This document shows positions 1 to 10,600 of a DNA stretch of 64,000 nt, in pieces (the stretch's first letter is position 1; the number at the start of each line of letters is the position of its first letter). Origin of the DNA: Ottelia alismoides (lineage: Eukaryota; Streptophyta; Magnoliopsida; Alismatales; Hydrocharitaceae); contig JAZKJV010000296.1 in the NCBI GenBank assembly GCA_037367405.1, positions 1,143,590 through 1,207,589 on the forward strand, read 5' to 3'. The notes below the pieces were generated by a model that saw nothing but the letters and a program-made list of their open reading frames with translations, made no database searches and was not told where the DNA came from. The position numbers and the translations under genes are program-made.

Positions 1-523
1 GTTCTAATTTAACAAAATTTAGATATCTAATACTCCACAAAATGGCAACAAAAGAAGAACGATGAAGAGGTAGGATCCACAATTTCTGTCAGCGTTTGCT
101 TGGCTTGGGTATCTATTTATGCGTCCGTGAGCGCTTTTTTTAGCATATGAACGTGCTTGATCTGCAAAGTAAGCTTAGTCAGTAAGAACTAAATGATTTT
201 TTTAGATAAACGATTAGTATTTCATTTCATAAAAAAATAAGAGTTTTCGGTCCCAAAGAATCCACGTCACCACACGAAAACATTACCCGTTACAACATAA
301 AAGGGAAAGAATAGGAAAAGCTAAAAAAAACCTTCGGGGCCACGGTATTTAGTATAACCGTAGTTAGCCACCCAAGAGCAAAAACAGCTTATCCAAAAGA
401 GTTCTTAGTATAATTAAAAACAACGACAAAAAGTAGCAAGGCCATGGCCAAGCTACGGGCTTCATGGGGCTTTAGATCTAGCAGTCAGGTGGTTCATTGA
501 GTTGCCTTCATCTTTGCTGCAAT
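1..523. other. No gene recognised
   Basis: Mostly AT-rich sequence with short ORFs on both strands. I see no domain, splice structure or terminal repeat here. The only certain boundary is the transposon that begins at 524. Confidence 0.5.
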
Positions 524-836
524 CACTACAAAAAAAAAATGAGTTGTGGTCACATAATGTGGGTACGGAAACTTGTGGCCACGATAATTCCGTGGCCACT
601 AGTTTCTCGTAGCTACAATCCGTGGTCAAAGTCTTCATACAAGAGTTATGGTCACGGAAAATTCTGTCGCTACTTGTAATGGTCACGACATATTCGTGAT
701 TAGAAAACTCTCGCGACGAGACTTGTAGCTACGGCTACTGGCCACAAGATGTCGTGGACAAAGCCCAAATCCGTAACGACAAACCCCACAACCGTGGGCA
801 TCGTTTTGTAGCCACAACTTGTTTTCCTTGTAGTAA
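524..836. mobile_element. CACTA-type MITE (non-autonomous)
   Basis: The left end reads CACTACAAAAAAAAAATGAG. The right end, read on the minus strand, is TACTACAAGGAAAACAAG, so the two are imperfect terminal inverted repeats of the canonical CACTAC(A)n kind with one terminal G-to-A change. A 3-bp target duplication AAT lies at 521-523 and 837-839, the size made by CACTA (CMC/EnSpm) transposases. The 313-bp body has no ORF of note but contains many GGCCAC/GTGGCC and TAGCTAC/GTAGC subterminal motifs in both orientations, typical of transposase-binding arrays in this superfamily. Confidence 0.85.
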
Positions 837-1312
837 ATCTGCTAGCATGTATGGGAATGGCCACTCAGGAGGCTTGAGAATTTAGTGCTGTAGTTGAAGC
901 AAAGCAATTGGTGTTTATAAACAAATAGGTAATGATGGAGTGGAGCATTTGGACCGGCTCGGAACCGACCCGGACCTGACATGCAATAGCCCGATCCGAT
1001 CCGAACCCAATAATTCATGTGGGTCGAGTCCGGGTCTTAAATTTGGCTATTTTTTGACGACGGGTCGGGTTGGTCCAAACCCAACCTAGAACCGACTAAC
1101 CTGACCTAGCCCGAATAGAACGGCCACCAAAATCGCATTCTATTCCCTTCCAACGAATCCATATGATTTGCACCGCTGGAGTTAGAATCCCACCGAACCT
1201 CAGTTTGTTATCTCCCAACAATGAATCCTAATTCGTTCCCTCTCTCTCTCCCAATAAAACAAATTCCTAAACTTTAATGGCTAATAATACTCGTACGAGA
1301 TTATAAACCCTA
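837..1312. other. Non-genic; cryptic ACCCGACC-type repeat
   Basis: From about 950 to 1130 the sequence is built from degenerate runs of GACCCGACC / GGGTCGGGT in both orientations, as often seen at subterminal regions of non-autonomous plant DNA transposons. No terminal repeat or target duplication could be fixed, so no element is called. The rest is pyrimidine-rich and shows no coding signal. Confidence 0.4.
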
Positions 1313-1929
1313 CTTATTCCCAGGGACGAAGCCAGAAAATTCTTCTTGGGGGGGCTAAATTATTGGGGGTGTGAGGGGGGGAGGAGGGGGGCAAATTATT
1401 TATCTAATTTACCTTGTCATTTTACTTGTTAGTATTTTGGAGGGGCTCCTCTATTATAATGTGAGTTACAAAAGCTATTTTGTTGAAATTTGTTTCGTAA
1501 AATCCAACCTATAAATCTTCGAATAATGTTATACATATCGCTCAAATCCACGATCATTTGCTATTTTATATCAATGGTAAAGAGTCTGGTTCTCTTTTAA
1601 ATAAGATTTAAGTTGCTTAAATATTTATTGGACTTTTAACCACTAAGATAAATAGGAAATGATATCGGATTTGAGAGAAATTTGGAGGATATGTAGAACA
1701 TTAGCGGAAGTTTTAACTTATGAGGTTTGATGTGTGGAAACGAACTCAATCTATAAGGCGAGCTTACAATAATTTCGTAATTGATTGAAACTAATATTGG
1801 AAAAGTATTTTTTACAAAAAATACACATATAACTTATAATCGAACATAAATAATATCTATAAACATCGTATTGACAAAAAGATCCCTACAAAACTCTTCA
1901 TATCACTGAAATACATATTTATTACCGTA

Positions 1930-2337
1930 TCCATATATGTATGGGGTAAAATGGGGCTGCCCCCTTGAGCGGGAGCTAACTTGGTTCCCCCCGCCCCATT
2001 TCCCCCATTTTTTTATTTTTTTTTTTGAAAATTTCTTTCGTGGATTTTCATCAATATATCCCTATATTACGCTACTAAAATTTCGTATGAAACAGAGACT
2101 CCTACGGCATCCATCCAGACAGAATAGTTTTTAGTAATTCTGTTACCGTTAAAAATGATTGTCTGGATGGAGGCTGTAGGAGTCTCTGTTTCGTACGAAA
2201 TTTTAGTAGCATAATATAGGAATATAGTGATGAATATTCACGAAAGAAATTTTCAAAAAAAAAATAAACAAATGGGGAAAATGGAGTGGGGGGAGCCAAG
2301 TTAGCTTCCCCTTATGGGCAGCCATATTAAACCCATA
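1930..2337. repeat. Fold-back element 1 (long inverted repeat)
   Basis: Two arms of about 190-200 bp (roughly 1930-2130 and 2155-2337) are inverted copies of one another at high but imperfect identity, with a spacer of about 25 bp. Each arm runs from a GC-rich end (GGGGCTGCCC...) through a T-rich block to the core GAAACAGAGACTCCTAC. Short ORFs on both strands are products of the symmetry, not genes. Related hairpins recur at 2345-2740 and 38165-39420, so this is a mobile family. Its superfamily is not clear from the ends. Confidence 0.75.
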
Positions 2338-2344
2338 TCTATAT

Positions 2345-2740
2345 GAGTTTAATGGGGTTGCCCCCTTGGGTAACCAACAATGGCTGCCCCCGCATCATTT
2401 TCGGTATGTTTTTTATTTTTTTTGAAAAATATCGCCATGTATATTCGTCCCTATATCCCTCCTATATGCCATTCGAATTTCGTCAGAAATAGAGACTCCT
2501 ACGGCCTCCATCGAGATGGTGTTGATTTAAAAAATCATGTTACCGTTAAAAAATGACTGTCCGGATGGAGGCCGTAGGAGTCTCTGTTTCTGACGAAATT
2601 CGAATGACATATAGGAGGGATATAGGGATGAATATACATGGTGATATTTTTTGAAAAAAAATAAAAAAGCACCGAAAAACGGTGCGGGGGCAGCCATGTT
2701 GGCTGCCCGAAGGGGGTAGCCCCATTAATCTCCATGTATA
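2345..2740. repeat. Fold-back element 2 (long inverted repeat)
   Basis: This abuts the preceding fold-back element. The left arm begins TTTAATGGGGTTGCCCCCTT and the right arm ends with its near complement (AAGGGGGTAGCCCCATTAA). The core GAGACTCCTACGGCCTCCATC appears on both sides of a centre near 2545 that contains ACCGTTAAAA. It has the same architecture as element 1 but diverged sequence, so it is a separate insertion of the same family rather than a recent tandem copy. Confidence 0.75.
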
Positions 2741-3150
2741 TAATAGAAAAATATGCAATCATATCCGTTTCAAGATCTTAAAAAATGAAAGAGGTATCCA
2801 AATCCATATCTATATATGCAAAGAAAAAAGAAAGATTGTTATCTATATCAATAAAAACTAATCCATGACGATTTATAAACGGGGACAATGATGGACATAT
2901 AGAGATGTGTCAGTATCCGATTATGCACATCATGTAATGTTAAAGATTAATTGTTGTAATTAGATCATATATATATTGATTTTTTTTGTTGAGATATGAG
3001 GGGCGATTATACATAACATGTATATTTTAACTATTAAATAATGTATTTAGATTATATATAATACTATATATTAAATATAAATATGGGCTTTGGTTGAGAG
3101 TTGGGGGGGGGGGGGGGGCTAAGCCCCCCCTCTCCGTCACTGCTTATTCC

Positions 3151-3404
3151 CTCATCCGAATCTCTCTAAAATTGATGAATCCTTCCACGATCAACCCTCC
3201 TTGATCTCTCTCTCCGGCAAGTAGACAAAAGTTTTCGGACTCAATAATATTGTTCATCAACACATTATCCGCTCTCGTCGTCTTCTCACTGTGATCCTTC
3301 TTGACTTCTATTGGATAGACAACATATTGCCATACATTCGAGATCAAATCGATCGCCCAGTCAGACCGATCAGATCAGGAACCGACTCCAAATCGATCAG
3401 TTCA
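3151..3404. other. Unassigned flank of the hAT insertion
   Basis: A minus-strand ORF of 67 codons (3144-3347) overlaps the target duplication and has no recognisable domain. Before the hAT insertion this sequence was continuous with that ending at 1312. No gene is supported. Confidence 0.35.
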
Positions 3405-4662
3405 GTCTTTAAAATTTAAAAACAAAAATCAGGTTCAACCATTAGTCCAAACCGGTTCAGCTCGGGTCGAATCGATTTGTTGACTTAGTACTGACACAAA
3501 AGTTAAAAAAACACATTTATGAGGGCCTCAATCGAAAATTTCTTACTCCTTTTATTGCATATTTCCTTCTCACATGATATGACACATACTTCCAACTCAC
3601 TAGGGGGCCTAAATTAAATAGAGATAATTACAATATGATCCCTAACATCTTCTTAAGTTATGCTACTGATCCTATAATCCTTGTAATTACACCAATATCT
3701 TTATAATTTTGCTCCATTAACACCTATGTTCCTGTCTACAAGTTATGACGTAAGAATTAATAAGATTGTCGGGTATGAATGTAGGGATAGATTTTATAAG
3801 AGTTGTGTTATAACAATATATGTTAAGTTCTTTTAATTGAAGATTTTTTAGTTGTTGCTATGTTAGATTTTATAGTAGATGGTCAGTTTAGAATATTTTT
3901 TAGTTGTTACAATATTAGATTTGTGAGTATGGCGTTGTTTTAGAAATGCTTTGTTGTGGGTAAGGTGAGTTGGGTTCCTAGATGTTTCTATGTGTTTTTA
4001 ATTGCATGCATATGTTTGACGGCAAACTCATTCTATGTTTAGTTATCGTAATTAAAGATTTGTAAGGCTTGCAATCACATATTAACTAATATACGGTTGT
4101 TAGTCATACTGCTTCAACTTTGCATTGTAAAAAAAGATTGAAATTTAACAATCAAAGAGACGTTAGGACCGGTGATAGTAAGATAGAGGAGCTTTCTCCT
4201 TAACGGACAATAATGAATCTCATTTATCAACTTCTCCCTGTAATATAAACCTTTGGGTCGATAGGATTTTCCAAACTGGTTTAACATCTATAATACTTGA
4301 AAAGCATTATAATATTGCTTCTTTCTTGCTCCCCTGTTCAGTAAGATTGCTCACTAGATAGCTAGCCAAAGCCAGTGGTGGACTTCTTGATGAAAGATTA
4401 TTGTGTTTTAGACCCATGAGTTGTCTCAAAAGTAAAGTCTTCTAATGAAAGATTAATTAGTAGGATATAATATCTAATTTTTTTCGATTGATAAAACCGG
4501 TTCGATCGGTTGGACCAACAAATTAAGCCCGGTTCGGATTTTTCCGGGTGTTGACATCAACTCTGGTCCGACCGATTTGAACCGACGGTCAGATCCAGTC
4601 AGACTGAACCGAAGAGAAACCGGTTCAATGTCTGGTCCTGTTTTTAAAACCTTGCAAAAAAA
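3405..4662. mobile_element. Candidate DNA transposon with ACCGGTT-rich inverted ends
   Basis: The left end (about 3405-3490) and the right end (about 4480-4662, read on the minus strand) are similar in the same inward order: an AAAAAC-type start, then GGTTCAACC/GAACCGG blocks, then a GTTGA(T)GTCAAC-like segment. This suggests long, diverged terminal inverted repeats around about 1 kb of AT-rich non-coding DNA. No target duplication could be fixed, so the superfamily is unknown and the borders are approximate. Confidence 0.35.
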
Positions 4663-4929
4663 TGCATCTCAAAATTACCGAAGAGTGAGGAAATATTCAA
4701 CTTCAAACATAGGGGGTTATTGCAATATTTTCAAATTAAAAACAAAAGGCTAAAATATACCTGAAGACTTTTCCGCAATTGGCTAAACCCGGACGGGTAT
4801 CTCCTCCGACTTGTAATATGGAGAAATCTTCAGGGACTGCAATCAATCTGCACATTCCCTTGCCGGTGCGCGCTTAGTTCGTTTTGGATCCGACGGTGGA
4901 TAAGAAGGGGTACTTCATCGCAAGCTGGA
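4663..4929. other. Non-genic spacer
   Basis: AT-rich sequence running into a short GC-richer segment before the inverted duplication. No ORF, splice pattern or repeat end is recognised. Confidence 0.35.
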
Positions 4930-5250
4930 AAATTGACGCGTGGCGGCTCCTTTCGCCATTGAACGATGGAGATCGAGGAAGTGGATCCTCTTCTATGGCA
5001 TGGGCTGCAACAGATTCTGCTGCATGCTCGGGAGCTGCTTGATCTTGATCGAGCAGTTTCCACGAATTCACATGATCGGGATCAACAAAAAGTGCGAATT
5101 CGTGGAAACCGTTCGATCAAGATCGAGCGGCTCCTGGGCGTGCAGCAGAGTCTGCTGCAGCCCATACCACAGTAGAGGATCCGCTTCCGGAGATCGAATG
5201 GATACGTTTGATCGATTGGCGACTGTTGTGCTGCGCGTCTCAACTGGCAG
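4930..5250. repeat. Inverted duplication with coding-like arms
   Basis: The left arm (core about 4965-5073) and right arm (core about 5092-5200) are inverted copies. Read outside-in, both encode nearly the same peptide around the words DPLLW, GLQQ, LLHA, LDLDR and VSTNSH, starting at ATG 4966 on the plus strand in the left arm. Several differences between the arms are at third positions, hinting that they derive from a real coding exon. Similarity fades outward to about 4930 and 5250. I recognise no protein family in the peptide. It may be a captured gene fragment duplicated head to head. Confidence 0.6.
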
Positions 5251-5514
5251 CTACTGAAGAGCACAACTAGAACATTGAAAAGAATTATTACACGCCGACA
5301 TAGACCATGATACCTCAACAAACATACAAAGACTTGGTTAAATTTCGGGAACTAAATGCAACTTTGAAGAAACAAATTACAGCATGTATTGGAATACGTA
5401 AATATCCATCATTCTAAATGTGTTATGTACAATGCATAACATAATATCTGACAGCACCCCATTGACAACATCGTGAAACAAATGCATACATAAGGAACAT
5501 TTGAGGTCTTGACC

Positions 5515-5714
5515 TGTAACGTCCTGGGCTTAGGTTCCCGATCCGTTAGTGGAGCATTACTGACGCAGACAACCTCTTGGGATTGGATCCATACGGACCC
5601 GATTAACCATCTCCAAAATGCTCAAGCCGGGTTGTTCGGTAGTAATCTCCTCACTTTTTATCCCACCCGGAAACTTCATGTTTCCACAGTGTGGGACCTT
5701 TTTGGGGTTTTACA
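5515..5714 (-). repeat. TRIM 3' LTR
   Basis: 200-bp terminal repeat, TG...CA-bounded, downstream copy with respect to minus-strand transcription. A purine-rich tract on the minus strand (GTGGAGGAGGT, about 5715-5725) precedes it and fits the polypurine primer for plus-strand synthesis. Confidence 0.9.
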
Positions 5715-5873
5715 ACCTCCTCCACTTATATTCGCAACGTCCTCGTTGCGACATGGCCTATCACTTATTCTCAGTGATAGTGGCGGTTGCACGTTCCGAT
5801 AGCCATTTCCTCCAACCTCTTTGTAGGGACGGCTCCGCCTCTTGAGTAGCCCTTTCCGCTATCAGAGAGAATT

Positions 5874-5887
5874 TGGCTCTGATACCA
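5874..5887 (-). other. TRIM primer-binding site (tRNA-iMet type)
   Basis: On the minus strand this reads TGGTATCAGAGCCA, separated from the end of the LTR (5890) by two A residues. It matches the expected complement of the 3' end of plant initiator methionine tRNA. Confidence 0.92.
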
Positions 5888-5889
5888 TT

Positions 5890-6089
5890 TGTAATGTCCT
5901 GGGCTTAGGTTCCTGATCCGTTAGCGGAGCATTACTGACCTAGACAGCCTCTTGGGATTGGACCCATACGGACCCAATTAACCACCCCTAAAATGCTCAA
6001 GCCGGGTTGTTCGGTAATAACCTCATCACTTTTTATCCCATCCGGAAACTTCATGTTTCCACGGTGTGGGACCTTTTTGGGGTTTTAGA
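5890..6089 (-). repeat. TRIM 5' LTR
   Basis: 200-bp repeat, upstream copy in minus-strand sense. It contains GGGATAAAAAG on the minus strand, which could act as a TATA-like box. Its outer border lies about 165 bp from the start codon of the lipid-transfer-protein gene, which is transcribed in the opposite direction. Confidence 0.9.
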
Positions 6090-6094
6090 TGACC

Positions 6095-6254
6095 CCCAAC
6101 CCAATTTGGGTCCTTAAACAGTTGGCTAACGGTTGGGTTGGTCAGCTGCCCATCTTTTCCCTCCACGAACCAAACTAACGTCTACCTATAAATATACCAT
6201 AAGACAATCCAAGTACCATTGATCAGACGTTTCCCCTAAAGAAACACCACAGAA
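6095..6254 (+). promoter_or_regulatory. Core promoter and 5' UTR of the lipid-transfer-protein gene
   Basis: A clear TATA box TATAAATA lies at 6187-6194, 61 bp before the start codon, implying transcription starts near 6218 with a short leader. Upstream, ACCAAACTAAC (6169-6179) resembles the AC-type elements bound by plant R2R3-MYB proteins, and TAACGG (6127-6132) resembles a MYB core. These regulatory readings are inference. Only about 90 bp separate the TATA box from the TRIM insertion, so more distal promoter sequence has been pushed away or replaced. Confidence 0.6.
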
Positions 6255-6974
6255 ATGGCCCCTCGATCCAGCATCCTCGCCACCACATTGCTCTCGGCGA
6301 TTCTCTTCATCGGCATGGCATATGCACAGACCGGCAACAACTGCTCGGGGGCCATCCTCAGCCTCTCCTCCTGCCTCGACTTCACAACTGGTAACACAAA
6401 GCAGCCGTCCCCCTCCTGCTGCTCGAGCCTCGCCGGCGTGGTCAAATCGGAGCCGCAGTGCCTGTGCACGGTCATCGGCGGCAGCGGCTCCTCACAGGCG
6501 GCGTTCGGCATCAACGAGACCCTGGCATTGCAGCTCCCCGCGGCCTGCAACATCCAGACTCCTGCTGCCAGCCAATGCAGATGTAGGCGCCATATTTTTT
6601 TAAACATCATTTCAATTATAAAATCAAACCAAACTGATCCCGTCCGTCGTATTTTGCAGCTGCCGTCGGAGAACCCGTCGCCTCTCCTAACGGTCCATCA
6701 AAGCCGAGCCCACCTCAAGGTCTGATATATCCATGGCCATGCTGGTTTCACGGATTAGAAGCTGTTACTGTTTAGCAGGCTGTTTAGGTAGATCAAAACG
6801 TTATATAAACTATATTTAATCGTCTAATTTTTGAGATCTGCTCATGGAAAACCTGCAGGTGGGTCCAAATCCGCACCTCCTCCGGATGACTCGAGAGCAG
6901 ACAGCGGAGTCCGAATGCCACTGTTGTTGGTGTTGTTCACAGCTATCGTTGGGTCTTCGATGCTCGCTATCTAA
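6255..6974 (+). CDS. GPI-anchored non-specific lipid-transfer protein (LTPG type), 3 exons
   Basis: Exons 6255-6582, 6660-6719 and 6859-6974 join with GT-AG introns to give 167 residues. Residues 1-24 are a signal peptide (cleavage after AYA). The eight-cysteine motif is complete: C30, C40, C55-C56, C69-x-C71, C98 and C108, the prolamin-superfamily fold that binds lipids in a hydrophobic cavity. A Pro/Ser-rich linker follows, and the last about 20 residues are hydrophobic, as expected for a GPI-attachment signal. The protein should be attached to the outer face of the plasma membrane or cell wall, where the family takes part in cuticular lipid export and related surface functions; the exact substrate is unknown. 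The single-frame ORF runs on through intron 1, but only the spliced model restores the linker and GPI tail. The gene is intact. Confidence 0.9.
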
Positions 6975-7181
6975 TAAGTTGATCTGTATTATAAACTTAG
7001 TTTGTGCAGAATTTTGGCATTCTTTCCACATTCATTATGATGTACATTCTGTTATGATGCATCTGTGTATTCTTAATTTGGTCCATAATGACAATAATGT
7101 GAGAATTGTCTGCTCTTCAGTTCTTTTCTGTGTCGTTGAGCTGCGAGACTTGAGCATTAGTATCTATCCGCCATATGAGTT

Positions 7182-7187
7182 AATAAA
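7182..7187 (+). terminator. Poly(A) signal AATAAA for the lipid-transfer-protein gene
   Basis: AATAAA about 210 bp downstream of the stop codon, within a T-rich 3' untranslated region. Its position fits a plant near-upstream element. Confidence 0.5.
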
Positions 7188-7214
7188 AATGCATCGCAGA
7201 TTAACAGTAATTTA

Positions 7215-7606
7215 AACATGCATTTCTGATTCAGATCGCAATTGCAAAATGCAACTATGAGCGGATTCAATATCAAATACAACATATTAGGGCAAGATCG
7301 AATGAAGGCAAACCAATAAACCAAACACGACAAACAAGATGGTAAATATATTAGTTTAGGGATCACCGAAGCATCTATGATATAATGTCTTCAGAGAAAA
7401 TACCACCATCCACAATACTGATGCTTAGGGTACCGGTGATATGCTCACAGGATACGACGGCACACGATCTTCGTCTGTGCATACCGACGAGATCATCCTT
7501 GAAAGTACATCAAAGAACTACAACCGAGAGAAGAGAACGAAAATTGATTCTTGGCATAGAAGAATAGAGAGAGTTTTTCTTGTGTGTGAAGAAAAAGTGT
7601 CTGGTG
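7215..7606. other. Unassigned sequence between gene and solo LTR
   Basis: The part from about 7385 to 7606 has short ORFs only. It was continuous with 11258 onward before the solo-LTR element inserted. It may be a relic of an older retrotransposon, but no LTR border or primer site was found. Confidence 0.3.
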
Positions 7607-7611
7607 ATGTC

Positions 7612-10600
7612 TGATGACACGAAAATTCACACTAACAACTGAGGTAGAAAATAAATCACAATGTCGTTGTCCTCAATCGCTCAGAACGTGTCAATCAAGA
7701 AAATGAACCACGAATTAAAATAAATCAACGAAAAACAGAGAAGTGGTCCTGCTATAAGATTAACCTGGTATAGCTCCCAGGGTCGAACTCAAGGAGCACA
7801 GATTGGCCTTACGGCCTACGATGTAGTCAGCAATCCAAGAAAGTCTTTTTTATGGTTTTTATTTGTTTTTATATTTTTTTAGATTTTTTAAAAGATGAGA
7901 AAATGAGAGAAAGTAAATACAAGGCAACTTCAACAATTTATACAACACACAAAAGTGAAGCAAAAATTCCAGAAAATTGGTTTTTATGTTTTAAATGTTT
8001 TTTACTGTTTTTGGTGAATTTTTGGGATTTTTCTAATGGGTAAATTATTTATTAAAAATCAAACAATGCGACAAAAATAGGGTACTGTCCAGCAAGGCTT
8101 AAGACCCAAAAATAAAATACTCTTGGATCTCAAAAAGCCTTAAAGGTAATTTTCCTATAATCTACAAAGAATAAGGAAAATTTAGGCACCCTAATTATTG
8201 TTTTTGGATTTTTAATTTAATTATTACAATTTTTATGGGTTTTTAGGGGTTTTTCAATTTTTAAGGTTTTTAAGTGATGAAAAGTAGCCAAAATTGGCTA
8301 GAAAATCAAACAACAAGTGAACTACAGTATCTAATTTTTTTAGAATTTTTGGTAGAGTTTTTATATTTTTTTTGGTATTTTTAAAGTCAAACAGTGGCGA
8401 AAATATGGGTTTTTTAATTTTTAAAAATAATAAATGAAATCAGAAATGTCCCCAAAAATCATAGAAATTCCTACACCATGGCAGGAGCCATGTGTCAAAA
8501 TTTCATTGGATTTGGAGGTCGTTTGATATTTTATTCAAAAATAAAGGTGGGGTACTGTGCACAGGGGCCTAAATGCAAATACCCAAAAGTTCTGGGGTCC
8601 TGGTGCAAAATACCCAAGGAATCACGTGCCAAGCACGTGCCTGGGGCACACAGGGACCAAATGGTAATAAAAATAAGTTCCGAGGGCTTATTGGTAACAA
8701 GTACCAAAAGTCCAGGGACTTATATGCAAATAACCCAAAATAATTCGCACATGTGCAAATAAAATGCTCACAGGGGTATATATGCAAATAAACAAAACAT
8801 TTTATTCAATGAATAACATTCCAGAACTACAGGGCTAAAGATGCAAAAATCCCAAAGTAACACGTGACGAAGCACGTGGTTCACTACTGGCAGGGGTATA
8901 ATTGCAAATAAAATTAAGCGCGAGGGTCTCTATGCAAATATCCCAGAAATTAAACAACTTGAATTAAAAATTACAGGACTAAAAAGAAATGGACAAACTA
9001 CGAGGGGGCCCTATGATATTTACCCCTTTATTAGCCGACGGTCGGATGTGCGCCACGTGGGTGATCTGATGGCTGGGATGCGCGGCGCTTTACTTCTTCG
9101 GCTCTTGGGCTCGATCGACGGCGGAGGGAGAGACACGTGGACGATCGAGCGGTGCTGGGTTACTGCGCCTCTCTCCTCGGTTGCGACGGTCCAGATGAGA
9201 TCCTCAGATGGATCAACGGCTGCTGCTCCTCTACAGATCGACGGCTAGGATGAGAACTTGAGCGAGGTCTTCATCGGACGGCTCTGGAGGGTGGAGGAAG
9301 AACTGATGGCCGGCGAAGTTCGCCGGCCTCCTGCGTGCACTCCGATCCTCCTCAGCTGCTGCTAATGGTCTGAACACGTTCCTGGTGGTTGCCCGCAGCT
9401 GACGGTGACGGCCAATGGCCCAACCGAGCCCTGGAGGGGCTCCGGCGAGGCCTAGTGGCTCGAAGCTCCTGGCTGAACTGTGAAGGAGGCTCAGACACCC
9501 CCTTTGGACCTGCAAAGTAGTCAAGAAGCTTCGCGGGTCGAGGGCAAAGTGCCTCGACCCGGTTAGGTGGCGTGAAGGTGATCGGTGCGGTGGGGCGGAA
9601 GAGCTCCGGCGAGGCGACGGCGGTGGAGCTCGACTCCCAGATCCTGTGCGATCTGGGTTGTGCGAATGGGTGAAGAAGGTGCGCGGGGCGATGGCGAAGG
9701 TGAAGGTAGGGTCGGATGGTCGAGATGATATGCAAAGTGATCGGAATCGGAGATATGGGTCGGATATACGATTTGGGCGAAATCCTAAATTAGAAGAGAT
9801 TAGAAAGAGCTACGGTTACCTGATGGATGCTGGAGACTGTGCTGGAGCGTGGCTATCTCCGGGTCGTAGCTTCGAAGGGCGTCAAGGCCTGAAGCTCGAT
9901 GCTCAACGCTGGCGGCGGAGCAAAGGCGGCGAAGTTCGCCGGATCAAAGGATACGCCTCCTCACCTCACTGCAACAAGGGCTGACGCTCGCTGTCACTCT
10001 TGCGGAGCCGATGGAGGTCACGGGGAAGAAGGAGAGGGTCCAAAGATGGCGCGCGAAGGCGGCGGAGGGAAGAATATATAGAGTGACAGGGGCGTTTAGG
10101 GTTGAGGCTCGACGGCGATGGAAAGCATGGATTTGATGGCGGAAGATCCGGCGAGGGAGAGGAATGAACGGCGAAAAATCCGGGCACGGGGGTTGAGCGG
10201 GGTACAGCCTGGAGACGCGTGGGAAAATCGGAGAAGGCGGGGCGGCGCGCGTCGTCCAGAATAGGAAGGAGTCCGCGGGGGAGTTGACTGGGGTCAACAT
10301 TCCCCCGTGGACCAATCAGGAGCGGCCACGTGTGCCCGATTTTTGATTATTTATTTTAGGGTAGAAATAGGCCGAATTAAAGAAAATTCAAAACATGAAA
10401 TATTTTTCTTTTATTTTTTTCTATTTTTTGGTGATTTTTAATTAATTTTTGGAAATAAAAATAGGTTAGCTCTATATATAGGTATATGTACACTATATGG
10501 ATTTTTATTTTTGATTTTTTTATTTGTTATTTTTATGTGTTTTTATGCTCATTTTGTATTTTATTTATTTACAACATGAAATGAGGAATAAAAGAATATT

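Larger units (their letters stand above)
1321..3142. mobile_element. hAT-type non-autonomous element with perfect 8-bp TSD
   Basis: The left end starts CAGGGACGAAGCC and the right end, read on the minus strand, starts CAGTGACGGAGAGG: short imperfect terminal inverted repeats of hAT type (CAGxGxCGxAG). The 8-bp sequence CTTATTCC is present at 1313-1320 and again at 3143-3150, an exact duplication of the size made by hAT transposases. Subterminal G-tracts lie inside each end (about 1348-1390 and a pure G run near 3103-3118). There is no transposase ORF, so the element was moved in trans. Two fold-back elements (about 1930-2337 and 2345-2740) are nested inside and account for nearly half the length. 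Confidence 0.88.
5515..6089 (-). mobile_element. TRIM retrotransposon (complete, minus strand)
   Basis: Two direct repeats of exactly 200 bp (5515-5714 and 5890-6089) differ at roughly 18 positions. They begin TGTAA and end TTTTACA (TTTTAGA in the second). On the minus strand, two bases inside the upstream LTR, lies TGGTATCAGAGCCA (5887-5874), the standard initiator-methionine tRNA primer site. A purine-rich stretch sits just before the downstream LTR. The 5-bp duplication TGACC flanks the unit (5510-5514 and 6090-6094). At 575 bp with no coding capacity this is a terminal-repeat retrotransposon in miniature. It must have been mobilised by proteins of another element. No 5S-like segment was seen in the LTR, so it is not of the Cassandra type. 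Confidence 0.93.

Noticed and set aside
5509..5845. Plus-strand ORFs across the TRIM
   Set aside because: They cross the LTR/internal border and are not in the transcribed sense of the element.
6583..6725. Read-through C-terminus of the lipid-transfer-protein ORF
   Set aside because: It translates intron 1 and then exon 2 out of frame. Splicing at GT 6583 and AG 6659 restores the Pro-rich linker and GPI tail.
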